Assembly: GCA_963745945.1 (NCBI GenBank)
Contig: CAVUZG010000004.1
Coordinates: 496,001-560,000 of the forward strand
Length of the DNA stretch: 64,000 bases
Direction: 5' to 3'
Source: DATFVA01 sp963745945
GTDB taxonomy: Bacteria > Bacteroidota > Ignavibacteria > Ignavibacteriales > Ignavibacteriaceae
The notes under the pieces were generated by a model. The model was given only the letters and a program-made list of their open reading frames with translations, was not told the origin of the DNA and searched no databases. Below, piece after piece: positions 16,631-25,300 of this stretch. Each line of letters starts with the position of its first letter. The first letter of the stretch is position 1. The translations under genes and the position numbers were made by a program.

Positions 16631-17449
16631 TTATGAGATATTCTGCTTTAAATCTTTTCGTGAAGATACAATATCAACAAATCCCCGTTCCAACAGAAAC
16701 TCTGATCTTTGAAATCCTTTTGGAAGATCCTTTCCGATAGTTTGTTTGATAACCCTTGGTCCGGCAAATCCTATGAGTGCTTCAGGTTCTGCAATGTGCA
16801 CATCACCTAACATTGCGTAACTTGCAGTTGTTCCACCGGTTGTCGGATCTGTCATTATTGAAATGTAAGGAATTTTCGCCTCAGCAAGTTTAGCCAATCT
16901 TGAACTGGTTTTTGCAAGTTGCATTAAAGATAATGCACCTTCCATCATTCTTGCCCCGCCACTGGAAGAAATAATGATTAAAGGAATTTTATTTTTAAAA
17001 GATCTGTCTGTGAGCCTGGCGATTTTTTCTCCGACAACAGAGCCCATACTTCCCCCGATAAATTTAAAATCCATGCACCCGAAAGCAACATCGATTCCAT
17101 TCAGTTTTCCTGTTCCCGTTTTTACAGCGTCATTCAATCCAAGTTTTTTTATAGTTTCGGTTATACGGTCGGAATATTTTTTTGTATCTTCAAATTCAAG
17201 CGGATCAGCGGATCGCATTTTCTTATCCATTTCTTTGAAAGTACCTTTGTCCAACAATATATCTATATATTCCGCACTTCCAATCCGGAAATGAAAACCA
17301 CATTTGAGACAGGTCCAAAGATTTGTTTCCAATTGTTTTTTATGAATTATTTCACCGCAGCTAGGGCATTTATCCCACATCCCATCCGGCAAATCTTTTT
17401 TCTGGGAATCAGGTGAAATATTTTCTTTTGACCGTTTAAACCAGGGCAT
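16631..17449 (-). CDS. accD: Acetyl-CoA carboxylase carboxyltransferase subunit beta AccD
   Basis: This 272-residue protein has an N-terminal four-cysteine zinc ribbon (C28, C31, C47, C50) followed by the carboxyltransferase core: the crotonase-like SSSGGARMMEGALSLMQLAK, TDPTTGGTTASYAMLGDVHI and EPEALIGFAGPRVIKQTIG. With AccA it moves carboxyl from biotin to acetyl-CoA, giving malonyl-CoA for fatty acids. It starts 1 bp inside the end of the DUF1573 gene and is followed by panC. accA is not in the window. It is the normal length for the family. Confidence 0.96.
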   Translation of the reverse strand: MPWFKRSKENISPDSQKKDLPDGMWDKCPSCGEIIHKKQLETNLWTCLKCGFHFRIGSAEYIDILLDKGTFKEMDKKMRSADPLEFEDTKKYSDRITETIKKLGLNDAVKTGTGKLNGIDVAFGCMDFKFIGGSMGSVVGEKIARLTDRSFKNKIPLIIISSSGGARMMEGALSLMQLAKTSSRLAKLAEAKIPYISIMTDPTTGGTTASYAMLGDVHIAEPEALIGFAGPRVIKQTIGKDLPKGFQRSEFLLERGFVDIVSSRKDLKQNIS

Positions 17450-18177
17450 TAATGTGTTCCCTTCTGCACATTAGCAAAAATAGTAAGAACCATATCCGGA
17501 TTCGTAGGATCATTTGAATATATAGTCACTCTCCTGCTCATTTTCCCTATTTGCTTTTTTGTATCAAGTTCAACTTTTAAAGTTCCTTCTTTTCCCGGTT
17601 CAATAGTTTCTTTACTGACAAGTGCAGCCGTGCATCCGCAGGATGTTTTAACATCTCTTATTTTTAATGCAGCTTCACCTCTGTTAACAAATGAAAAAGT
17701 ATAATCCACAACCTTACCCTGTTGCACATCTCCAAAATCATGCTGTGTTTCGTTAAAAAACATAATCGGACTGTTTGCAACATTTCCTTTCTCAGTTCCG
17801 GGATCAACAACACTACCTGTTAGCGTGAATCGAATCTCAGGGTTATCAGGATCATTTGTCTTCACTGTTATTATTTTTGTCTGCTTCCCTGATCTACCGG
17901 TAGAATTAAAATCAACTTTTATGTTTGTTGATTCACCTGGAGCCAGGTCATCCTTTTCCGGTTTAGCTGCAGTACATCCGCAGGAAGCTCTTACATCAAT
18001 TATTTTTAAAAGATCACCGCCAACATTTGTAACAACAAAATCATACTTAACATGTTCACCGCGGGAGACCTGACCGAAGTCATATTCCATTAACTGAGAA
18101 GAGACTCTGGGAGGAAGTATCTGAGCATAGCTTAATGATGCTATAAACAAAACGAGTATTAAAATTTGTTTAATCAT
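17449..18177 (-). CDS. DUF1573 exported protein with two repeats
   Basis: This 242-residue protein has a signal peptide (MIKQILILVLFIASLSYAQ) and two Ig-like DUF1573 repeats. Each has the pattern 'hdFG.v..G....y.F...N.G...l.i..v..SCGCT' with two cysteines (C66/C68 in the first, again near 182-184), and each ends in a 'vysNDP.nP' strand. The function is unknown; DUF1573 proteins are common in Bacteroidota and are exported to the periplasm or outer membrane. The paired Cys-Gly-Cys could bind metal or be redox active (inference). Overlaps of 8 bp with tsaB and 1 bp with accD show translational coupling. Confidence 0.88.
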   Translation of the reverse strand: MIKQILILVLFIASLSYAQILPPRVSSQLMEYDFGQVSRGEHVKYDFVVTNVGGDLLKIIDVRASCGCTAAKPEKDDLAPGESTNIKVDFNSTGRSGKQTKIITVKTNDPDNPEIRFTLTGSVVDPGTEKGNVANSPIMFFNETQHDFGDVQQGKVVDYTFSFVNRGEAALKIRDVKTSCGCTAALVSKETIEPGKEGTLKVELDTKKQIGKMSRRVTIYSNDPTNPDMVLTIFANVQKGTH

Positions 18178-18859
18178 TTTTCTTCACCTTTACTGTAAAA
18201 TTTTTGAGATAATATGGTTCTATATAATCGATATCTTCACTTAGCTTGTCTTTTCCGTATTTAATTGCCCATTCGGCTATATATTTTGGCTGAGGAGAAA
18301 ATACAAAGGATTTAAAGAATGAATCTTTTTGTTTATCCTTTAAAGCATTTCCAAATGTAATAAAATCTTTAGAATTGCTTAAAAATTCACTAAAACTCAA
18401 TATCCTCAGGTTCTCCACAAATATATAACTATTAGATTTAATTTGAAACTTGGCAAAATACACTTCATCAATATTAACCTTGTTTGCGATAATAAAAATA
18501 GAATCATTGGGAAGGTATTTTGAGATTTGAAGTGCTAATGCTTCAAATGTAGGAACCTGGATAATCGGGATTGATGAACCAAACGCTAATCCTTTTGCTG
18601 CTGACATTCCGATTCTGAGCCCGGTAAAAGAACCCGGACCATTTGAAATTGCAATTGAGTTTATATCCTGTGCTTTTATTTCCGCCGATTTTATAACTGT
18701 ATCGACAATTTCAAATAATTTTTCAGCGTGAATATTTTTATAATGAATTTCTGTTTGAAAAAACTTTTCTTCATTAAAATAAATACATACACCACAAATA
18801 CTTGATGAAGTTTCGATTGCAAGTATTATGGAATTGTTATTTGTACTTTCGGAATTCAA
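18170..18859 (-). CDS. tsaB: tRNA threonylcarbamoyladenosine biosynthesis protein TsaB
   Basis: This 229-residue ASKHA-fold protein begins ILAIETSSSICGVCIY and contains the signature NGPGSFTGLRIGMSAAKGLA, with KNIHAEKLFEIVD between them. TsaB scaffolds TsaD and TsaE in making t6A37 on ANN-decoding tRNAs. It overlaps tsaE by 23 bp, so the two are coupled; tsaD and tsaC are elsewhere. The C-terminal half (QPKYIAEWAIKYGKDKL, DYIEPYYLKNF) keeps the usual P.YlR.. end in modified form. It has the typical length. Confidence 0.92.
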   Translation of the reverse strand: MNSESTNNNSIILAIETSSSICGVCIYFNEEKFFQTEIHYKNIHAEKLFEIVDTVIKSAEIKAQDINSIAISNGPGSFTGLRIGMSAAKGLAFGSSIPIIQVPTFEALALQISKYLPNDSIFIIANKVNIDEVYFAKFQIKSNSYIFVENLRILSFSEFLSNSKDFITFGNALKDKQKDSFFKSFVFSPQPKYIAEWAIKYGKDKLSEDIDYIEPYYLKNFTVKVKKND

Positions 18860-19265
18860 ATGTTCTCTGTTTTTCTATACCTGTTTTAATATTTATTTCT
18901 GTTCTTTTCCGTGGAAGTATTTCCGGGAAAAGATTTCCCCATTCTATAAAAATTATTGCGTCTTCATTGTCGAGATAACCTTCAAATCCGATATCATAAA
19001 GTTCTTCAACTTTATTTATCCTGTAGAAATCGAAATGATAAATCTGAATTGTTCCTTTATATTCATTTACTAATGCAAATGTCGGGCTGCTCACAGAAGC
19101 AACATCAAAACAAAGAGAAACTTCGCGGATAAAAAATGTTTTCCCGGCACCAAGGTTTCCATTCAAAATAACCACATCTCCGCCTTTCAGACCGGATGCA
19201 AATTCTTTCGCAAGTTCAATAGTTTCTTCTTCTGAATTTGAGGTTTCAGTTTTATCAATAATCAA
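18837..19265 (-). CDS. tsaE: tRNA threonylcarbamoyladenosine biosynthesis ATPase TsaE
   Basis: This 142-residue P-loop ATPase has Walker A GNLGAGKT at residues 36-43, followed by SSPTFALVNEYKG and IYHFDFYRINKVEELYDIGFE, the latter the TsaE-specific 'h.DlYRl....e...lG..d' block, and IIFIEWGNLFPEILP. It stimulates TsaBD in t6A synthesis. It starts on the base after the porX stop region and overlaps tsaB by 23 bp. It is full length for the family. Identification is secure. Confidence 0.94.
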   Translation of the reverse strand: MIIDKTETSNSEEETIELAKEFASGLKGGDVVILNGNLGAGKTFFIREVSLCFDVASVSSPTFALVNEYKGTIQIYHFDFYRINKVEELYDIGFEGYLDNEDAIIFIEWGNLFPEILPRKRTEINIKTGIEKQRTFEFRKYK

Positions 19266-20219
19266 TTATTTTGGTTCCATAGTAATTACCGGGAGAATCA
19301 TCTCTTCCATTGAAATTCCTCCATGCTGAAATGTATCTTTATAATAAGTCAAGTATTTATGATAATCGGTCGGATATACAAAATAATAATCTTCTTTTGC
19401 AATTATATAATTTATCGTTACACCGCGTTTAGGCAACTTGTAGTCTAAAGGATTTTTAATGTAGATAGCATTCTTTTCATCCACTTTTAGATTTCTCCCA
19501 TATTTAAACCTGAGGTTTGTTGATGCTTCTCTGTCTCCAAGAACTTTTGCTCCTCTTAAAGAACGTATACTCCCGTGATCGGTAGTAATAATAATTTTAA
19601 CATTTTTTAGTGTTGCAAGAGTTTTAAATGTGGAAAGTAATGATGAATGAGTAAACCATGTATTTGTCAGAGAGCGGTAAGCGGCTTCATCTGGAGCAAT
19701 TTCTTTAAGTATGTCAGAGTCTGATCTTCCGTGAGCAATCATATCAAGAAAATTAACAACAACTGCAGTAAGATGACTATTCTGATAAGAATGAATATTC
19801 TGTTCGAAATTTCTACCGACTTCCGGATCAATTATTTTGATATACTTAAGCTCATTGCGAAGCTTGATCTTCTTTCTATCGAGCAGATGCTGTAACAACT
19901 CCTTCTCATACTTGTTCATACTCCTTTCATCATCATCATTTCCCTGCCAGAGCTGCGGATAATTTTTTTCTATTTCCGACGGAAACAATCCGCTGAACAA
20001 CGCATTTCTTGCATAAGGAGTAGCTGTTGGAAGTATCGCGAAATAGTAATCTTTTTCTATTTTGAACAGGTCCAGAAGATGTTTCTCCAAAACAAGCCAT
20101 TGATCAAGCCTTAAACAATCAAGAACAAAATAAAATACAGAAGTCTTATTATCCTTCAGATGTTCAAGTACATATTTTTCTGTGATTTCGGTAGTAAGCG
20201 GTAGGTGTATAATTATCAC
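19266..20219 (-). CDS. porX: PglZ-domain C-terminal part of frameshifted PorX (gene 19266-20835)
   Basis: About 317 residues carry the PglZ/alkaline-phosphatase-like domain of PorX: SVFYFVLDCLRLDQW, AILPTATPYARNALFSGLFP, VNFLDMIAHGRSD and KIIITTDHGSIRS contain the metal-binding Asp, Thr and His residues of the superfamily. In Bacteroidota PorX is one protein with an N-terminal receiver; this part lacks a start of its own and its first residues are out-of-frame sequence of the receiver part. Joining the frames near 20185-20195 by dropping one base gives about 522 residues, the normal size. It lies 1 bp from tsaE. Confidence 0.85.
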   Translation of the reverse strand: MIIIHLPLTTEITEKYVLEHLKDNKTSVFYFVLDCLRLDQWLVLEKHLLDLFKIEKDYYFAILPTATPYARNALFSGLFPSEIEKNYPQLWQGNDDDERSMNKYEKELLQHLLDRKKIKLRNELKYIKIIDPEVGRNFEQNIHSYQNSHLTAVVVNFLDMIAHGRSDSDILKEIAPDEAAYRSLTNTWFTHSSLLSTFKTLATLKNVKIIITTDHGSIRSLRGAKVLGDREASTNLRFKYGRNLKVDEKNAIYIKNPLDYKLPKRGVTINYIIAKEDYYFVYPTDYHKYLTYYKDTFQHGGISMEEMILPVITMEPK

Positions 20220-20835
20220 CTATGTTATTTATCCAGGTTGTATAATTCTTTTCTACAAACTTTGAAAATTCTTTATTTGCTTCTTTTTTTTGATCGCTAA
20301 GTGTTTGACGAAGCCCCATACCTGAATGAGTATCCAGTTCCACATCCCAGTTTACAATTTTATTATAAATTTCAGTCCATTCCACGTAATCTAGATTATT
20401 TAATAGCGCCATGGAAATCTCATTAAAATCATGAAGATAATCCTTGGCTGCCGCCTGTCCGGTAATCCGCTTTCCTTCAAGGATCTTTTTGCAAACGAGA
20501 AACATCTGGCTAGGATTAACCGGTTTTGTAAGGTAATCGGTAATCTTGCTGCCTATCGCTTCATCCATAAGAGTTTCTTCTTCACTCTTCGTAACCATTA
20601 CAACGGGAATAGATTGATTTATTTCCTTCAACTGCGCTAAAACCTCAAGCCCGCCCATACCAGGCATCATTTCATCCAAAAATATTAAATCATATATATT
20701 TTGCTTTACATGCGAAACTGCATCTTCACCATTTGTAACAGTATCAACATCATATCCTTTTTCAGAAAGAAAGATTATATGTGATCTCAGAAGTTCAATT
20801 TCATCATCAACCCACAAAATCCTGTTATTTGCCAT
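20164..20835 (-). CDS. porX: Receiver-domain N-terminal part of frameshifted PorX, T9SS response regulator
   Basis: Residues 1-120 are a CheY-like receiver with acidic pocket D10/D11, phospho-acceptor D54 in FLDEMMPGM, and K in DYLTKPVNP. A helical connector follows (NYTTWINN), typical of PorX before the PglZ domain. The frame then runs into unrelated residues and stops. In Porphyromonas and Flavobacterium PorX works with the kinase PorY to control T9SS gene expression, and the PglZ domain has phosphodiesterase activity in studied cases. It lies directly downstream of sprA, a T9SS core gene. A free receiver protein is the alternative if the break is real. Confidence 0.88.
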   Translation of the reverse strand: MANNRILWVDDEIELLRSHIIFLSEKGYDVDTVTNGEDAVSHVKQNIYDLIFLDEMMPGMGGLEVLAQLKEINQSIPVVMVTKSEEETLMDEAIGSKITDYLTKPVNPSQMFLVCKKILEGKRITGQAAAKDYLHDFNEISMALLNNLDYVEWTEIYNKIVNWDVELDTHSGMGLRQTLSDQKKEANKEFSKFVEKNYTTWINNIGDNYTPTAYYRNHRKICT

Positions 20836-20937
20836 TATTTTCCTTTGATAGTATGTTCAAAAATTAATACTTAATAATTTAATAAAGATTATTGTCAGAA
20901 ATTGTAACCGGGTACTCAAACTATTTGAATAAGTTTA

Positions 20938-22317
20938 TTATTGAATAGAAATATGTACATCCAGACCGGCTTCATTTGTGGTAGTGGGAGGAATTCTGGC
21001 TGCACCTTCCGGCTCAACAGAAGTTCTCCTGTAAAAAATTGAGAGAGTTACTTTAGAGCTTATAGTATATTTAATTCTGGGTTCCATTGTTGTTCGAAGC
21101 GTTCCATCCTGAGGAGTACCAGCTTCCGTAAAGTTAAGCATATCGTATCTTACTACAGAATTTTTCGAACTCGTGTAAGAAAGACTGAATTCAATATCAT
21201 TTTTAAGATTAATACCGAATAATGGAAGTTCAAATCCTGATTTTGAAAATCCGGCTGTGATTCCGATATCTTTTGAAAAAGTTTCTGAAATATTCTTTGT
21301 GGTTAAACCGAGATCATAAATTGTCCTGGTACCGTATTTTATGCTTCCAATCAGGTTGCCGCCCCACATATCATTAAAAGTCATGTTCAGTCCGGCGATT
21401 GGTGAAAAACCATACTCAATTCTTTGAGTAAGAATTTCCTGAACCCCATCGGGATTTAATTTTGTTCCCTCCGTATAGGTTGCACTGTAAGCGTGTTCAA
21501 GCGAAACTTTTTTTGCAAATGATTTAAAGAAGAGTATGTTTTCAAGTCCGTCCCAGGTTAGATGCCAGTTGGGTCTTGGAATATATTTAGCATAGTTTTT
21601 CAGAAATCCAAATTTGGATAATATAGGCAAAGTTTCAAATCCCTGAAGGAATGCATTTGATAAATTCTGCTGTGGATTAGCTGCATTAGGATCAAATAAT
21701 TCATTAACTTTTTTTATTCCATTCCCGAAAACACTTAAAAACAATGATGGAGGAAAAGATAAAAATGATCTTTCAATAGAACCCGTTTCGCTGATATTTG
21801 TGACCGTGGGATTTCCCAGGTCATCAGTTGTTAAAGTTGTGTTTTTATTTATGGACCATGCAACTTTCCAATTGATATCAATTTTTGCTCCCTCCCAAAG
21901 CGGCCTCGATGTCCGGAAATCAAGATTATTTTTTTGAGAAAAGACATCCTGCAGACTCCCTCTGGGTGCTCGCCTGCCTATATCACTGCTTAGCCCAAGC
22001 ATAAATAATCTTGAAGGACCTCTCTTATAATCATAGTTTATCCCCCAGAAATTATTAAAGCCTGTGCCTTCACCTAATATTCCGGATTTAGTAACGTTGT
22101 TATCATTAGTATAATTGAATGTGATTGTTTCATAATCAAAGAAAATACTTTTTACAACACTCTTAAGAAAACCGAATGCCCGGGTTAAGGCTGGTCTTTT
22201 AGTAGTCTGCTGTAAGGAATCACTACCAACAGGTTCTTCATCAATATTTTGTTTCGTAGAATCATTTATTTGCTCATCTCCGCCTTCAATTCTTTTTCGG
22301 CGACTTTCAAGATCTCT
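20938..22317 (-). CDS. sprA: C-terminal part of T9SS translocon SprA (frameshifted gene 20938-27933)
   Basis: After a one-base shift at the seven-C run (22318-22324, plus strand) the frame is open for 459 codons to the stop at 20938. The first ATG is only at 22002, but the upstream codons (DLESRRKRIEGG..., NNFWGINYDYKRGPSRLF) are plausible SprA sequence. The segment contains amphipathic beta strands (FSFPPSLFLSV-like, TTMEPRIKYTISSKVTLSIFYRRTS) that close the giant barrel, and ends GLDVHISIQ. SprA forms the 36-strand outer-membrane pore through which T9SS cargo passes. Confidence 0.85.
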   Translation of the reverse strand, partial: RDLESRRKRIEGGDEQINDSTKQNIDEEPVGSDSLQQTTKRPALTRAFGFLKSVVKSIFFDYETITFNYTNDNNVTKSGILGEGTGFNNFWGINYDYKRGPSRLFMLGLSSDIGRRAPRGSLQDVFSQKNNLDFRTSRPLWEGAKIDINWKVAWSINKNTTLTTDDLGNPTVTNISETGSIERSFLSFPPSLFLSVFGNGIKKVNELFDPNAANPQQNLSNAFLQGFETLPILSKFGFLKNYAKYIPRPNWHLTWDGLENILFFKSFAKKVSLEHAYSATYTEGTKLNPDGVQEILTQRIEYGFSPIAGLNMTFNDMWGGNLIGSIKYGTRTIYDLGLTTKNISETFSKDIGITAGFSKSGFELPLFGINLKNDIEFSLSYTSSKNSVVRYDMLNFTEAGTPQDGTLRTTMEPRIKYTISSKVTLSIFYRRTSVEPEGAARIPPTTTNEAGLDVHISIQ

Positions 22318-25300
22318 CCCCCCCGGTTTCCTCTGGGATTCTGGGTTTGGTTTACTTTTGTTTCTGGTTTTTCAGCAAACAAGGGATCAGTTAGTGCTTT
22401 CAATCTCAGGGTCAATCCAGTGGTTAAACGGCTTGAGAATCCACCGCTTCTTCCAAGTGTATCCTGCCGGAAATCAAAGTTCCAATTATAACTTGAGGTA
22501 TAACCCGCATTTAACTGGAAGAACCGGTTGATATCCCAGACTGAGGGCAGCTTAGGATTTGTTTTAATATCAAAAGTTTGAGCATACCTGTAATCTTTTC
22601 CAAAAAATACACCGGAAAGAATATCTTTCCAGATTTCTTTTTCAGGTCTCTGGAATCCATTATCGGTAGTTTCAAGATAAGCAAGTGAGGAAGTTATATT
22701 AACGTTATAGCTTGTTGCAAGATTTATTAATCCACCCTCGGTTAGTTTCCAGTTATAATTAAATCCTCTGGTTGTGCCAAAATCACGCGAGACTATCTGC
22801 TGAGAAGTTGAGCCTGCCTGTTGACGGGTGACATTTGTATTTCTCTGCCTTCTTGCTGTTAAGTTAAGTGCAAAATTTTGCGGAGTATAATAAACTTTAA
22901 CATCTTTATAATCAGAGAATAAAGCAATTGCAGACCCAAGCACAGGAATCTCTTCAGGATAGAAATAATATGTCGGGCTTAAGTTTATTGCATAGCTCAT
23001 TGATGCATTCCATACCCACCCGTTATTAGCCAGGGTAGTCGGATTTCGACTGAAGGTTTTATTGTAGTTGAATCCGAATGACAATGAATTAAATGTATCC
23101 CGTATGTACCACAGAGAAGTGGGAACTTTAATCTTTATGTTAGAAGCTGACCAGGTATCAGAAGTGCTAACTGTTTGTGATTCAGAAATTATTTGCTCAG
23201 GAGTTTTGGTTGTTGTTACTGTTGTATCAGATCTTATAGCCGCGATTTGTTTCGCTGCTTCATCTACTTTAATATCAGTTCCCGGAAGGTATAGTGGTTT
23301 TCCTACACTTTCAGTGTGCGAGTAATTCAATCTAAGACTACTCTCAGGAAGATTTACAGGAAGTAACTTCAAAATATTTACATCAGCAGAAACTCCCCAG
23401 TTCCTGGATTCGACTCTCGAACCGAATCTGTCTGATAACTTGTGAAAATAAGGATTAGTCTGGCTTAGGTTTACATTCACAGTCATTAAATCTGCAAGTT
23501 TAATTGATGAAGAAAAATTATAAGCCCATCCGGGCGAATCATCTGCGCCGACAACTCTGAGTTCGTTCACCCATATTTCACCCGATACAGAGCCCTGTTT
23601 AAATCCGGGTGGAACAGAGTGTGAAGGATTATAAATTCCGACCAATAAAAATTTAACGGAAGTTAATGTGGGATTACCTTTTACACCATATAAATGACCA
23701 GATCTGCCTGGAACAGGTTTTTCCACAAGCCTTGTTATCGAAGAATCATTCCTGGCTTGTTTTATTGCAGTCAACTCACTGAAGTTAATAGATATCTCAT
23801 TCCAGCCTGCAACAACCGGCTGCCTGTATTCATAAAAATTATTTGTATCGCCTCCGAATCTGAAATAAACCTCTGAGGAATAAGTTCCACCGGAAGTGTC
23901 TGAAACTGATCCCAGACCAGTGTATTCATCTCCGTGAATAAACATTTTCATCTGCTTGTAGTTAAATACATCGAGCGGTCTGTAAAGATATTTCACCGCT
24001 TCACGGGCCTGACCATCAGGTAAATTTTTAATAATCAGATTTAATGATTGCTCATTACGGTAAACCTGTTGATCAGGTCTCGTTCTATCCCTTTCCTGAA
24101 ATACTCCCGGAGGAGAAGTATAGTTTGGATTATCCTCAATATTAATAACTGAAATAGACATCGTCGAATCCTGCGGCACAACTTTCTGCCATTGGCTGCC
24201 GGTAAGATTAAATTCTGTTAACCGCAGGTGGACTAGACTTGATGCATTTGTTATAAAAAACCTGATGAATTCAACATCGGTAAGAGATGGATTACCTATT
24301 TCTTTTTGAAAATCTTTTAACGGAACACGGTAGAGGTACCATCCTTTCTTATCTTTCCCACCATTATCTCCTCCGCCTGCTATAAAAGGATTTGTAGCCC
24401 GATTTGTATCAAGCGGAATTTCATACCTGAAATAACTATTTGCTTTATCAAGGTTTCCGTTTTTATTCAGATCTTCAGTATCAGGAAACCTTCCAATATC
24501 AGTTAGCACAGCATTACCTTCGGTACCATTTATGTTGAAATAATCCTGATACTTGTCGCTTCCAGAATTATCAAAAGCAAAATCATCTCCGCTGGGATCA
24601 GCCTTTGTGCTTCCATACTTAGCCCTCTCCTGGGCATCGGTCAGCCCATCAAGTCCAACATCTTCTCCCTGGTCGATAAGATCATTTTGCGGTTCACGAT
24701 CTTCGGTATTCAGTGTGTCATTTGGTATAACATCTTCACTAATTCTTCCAAGATCAAGAAAGATCTTTGCACCCTGCGGTGCATCATCAATTTTTGCCCA
24801 GAACTCAACAAACTCTATATTTTCTTCAACCAGGTTATTTGCAGTAGATGACAGAAGTTTCATTATACCGCCCCAGTTCTTCTGCCGGTCACCAAGTTGT
24901 GGATAGTAGTTAAAAGACCCGGGTGTGTCAGGAAGAAATACATAATCCATTACCGTAACTTGCTGATCCTCTGTTGCAACAGATTTGTTGGGCCAGATTT
25001 CTTTTACATTAACGTCAGATGGAGTTACTGTAAACCATATACTTTTAGCTTTGTAATCCATTTTTTGTCTGTAAGTAAGACCGGCAAGACCCGGAAGCGA
25101 ATCAGGTGGACTTAAATCCTTCCAGGCAGTATAAGATACACCGATTGGAATAGTTCTCTTAGCACCTTCAAAATCATCAATATATGCTATACTCTGCCCC
25201 TGGTCGGAGCTAATCGTACTTTTCTTTGTATTAGGGTCTGGATTGATGTACGCATACTCCCCGCTTAATGTTAGTGAGGACATTTCTCTTGTAGAAATAA

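Noticed and set aside
24553..24906. Plus-strand frame of 117 codons inside sprA
   Set aside because: Serine/proline-rich antisense shadow of the SprA barrel sequence, no start context.
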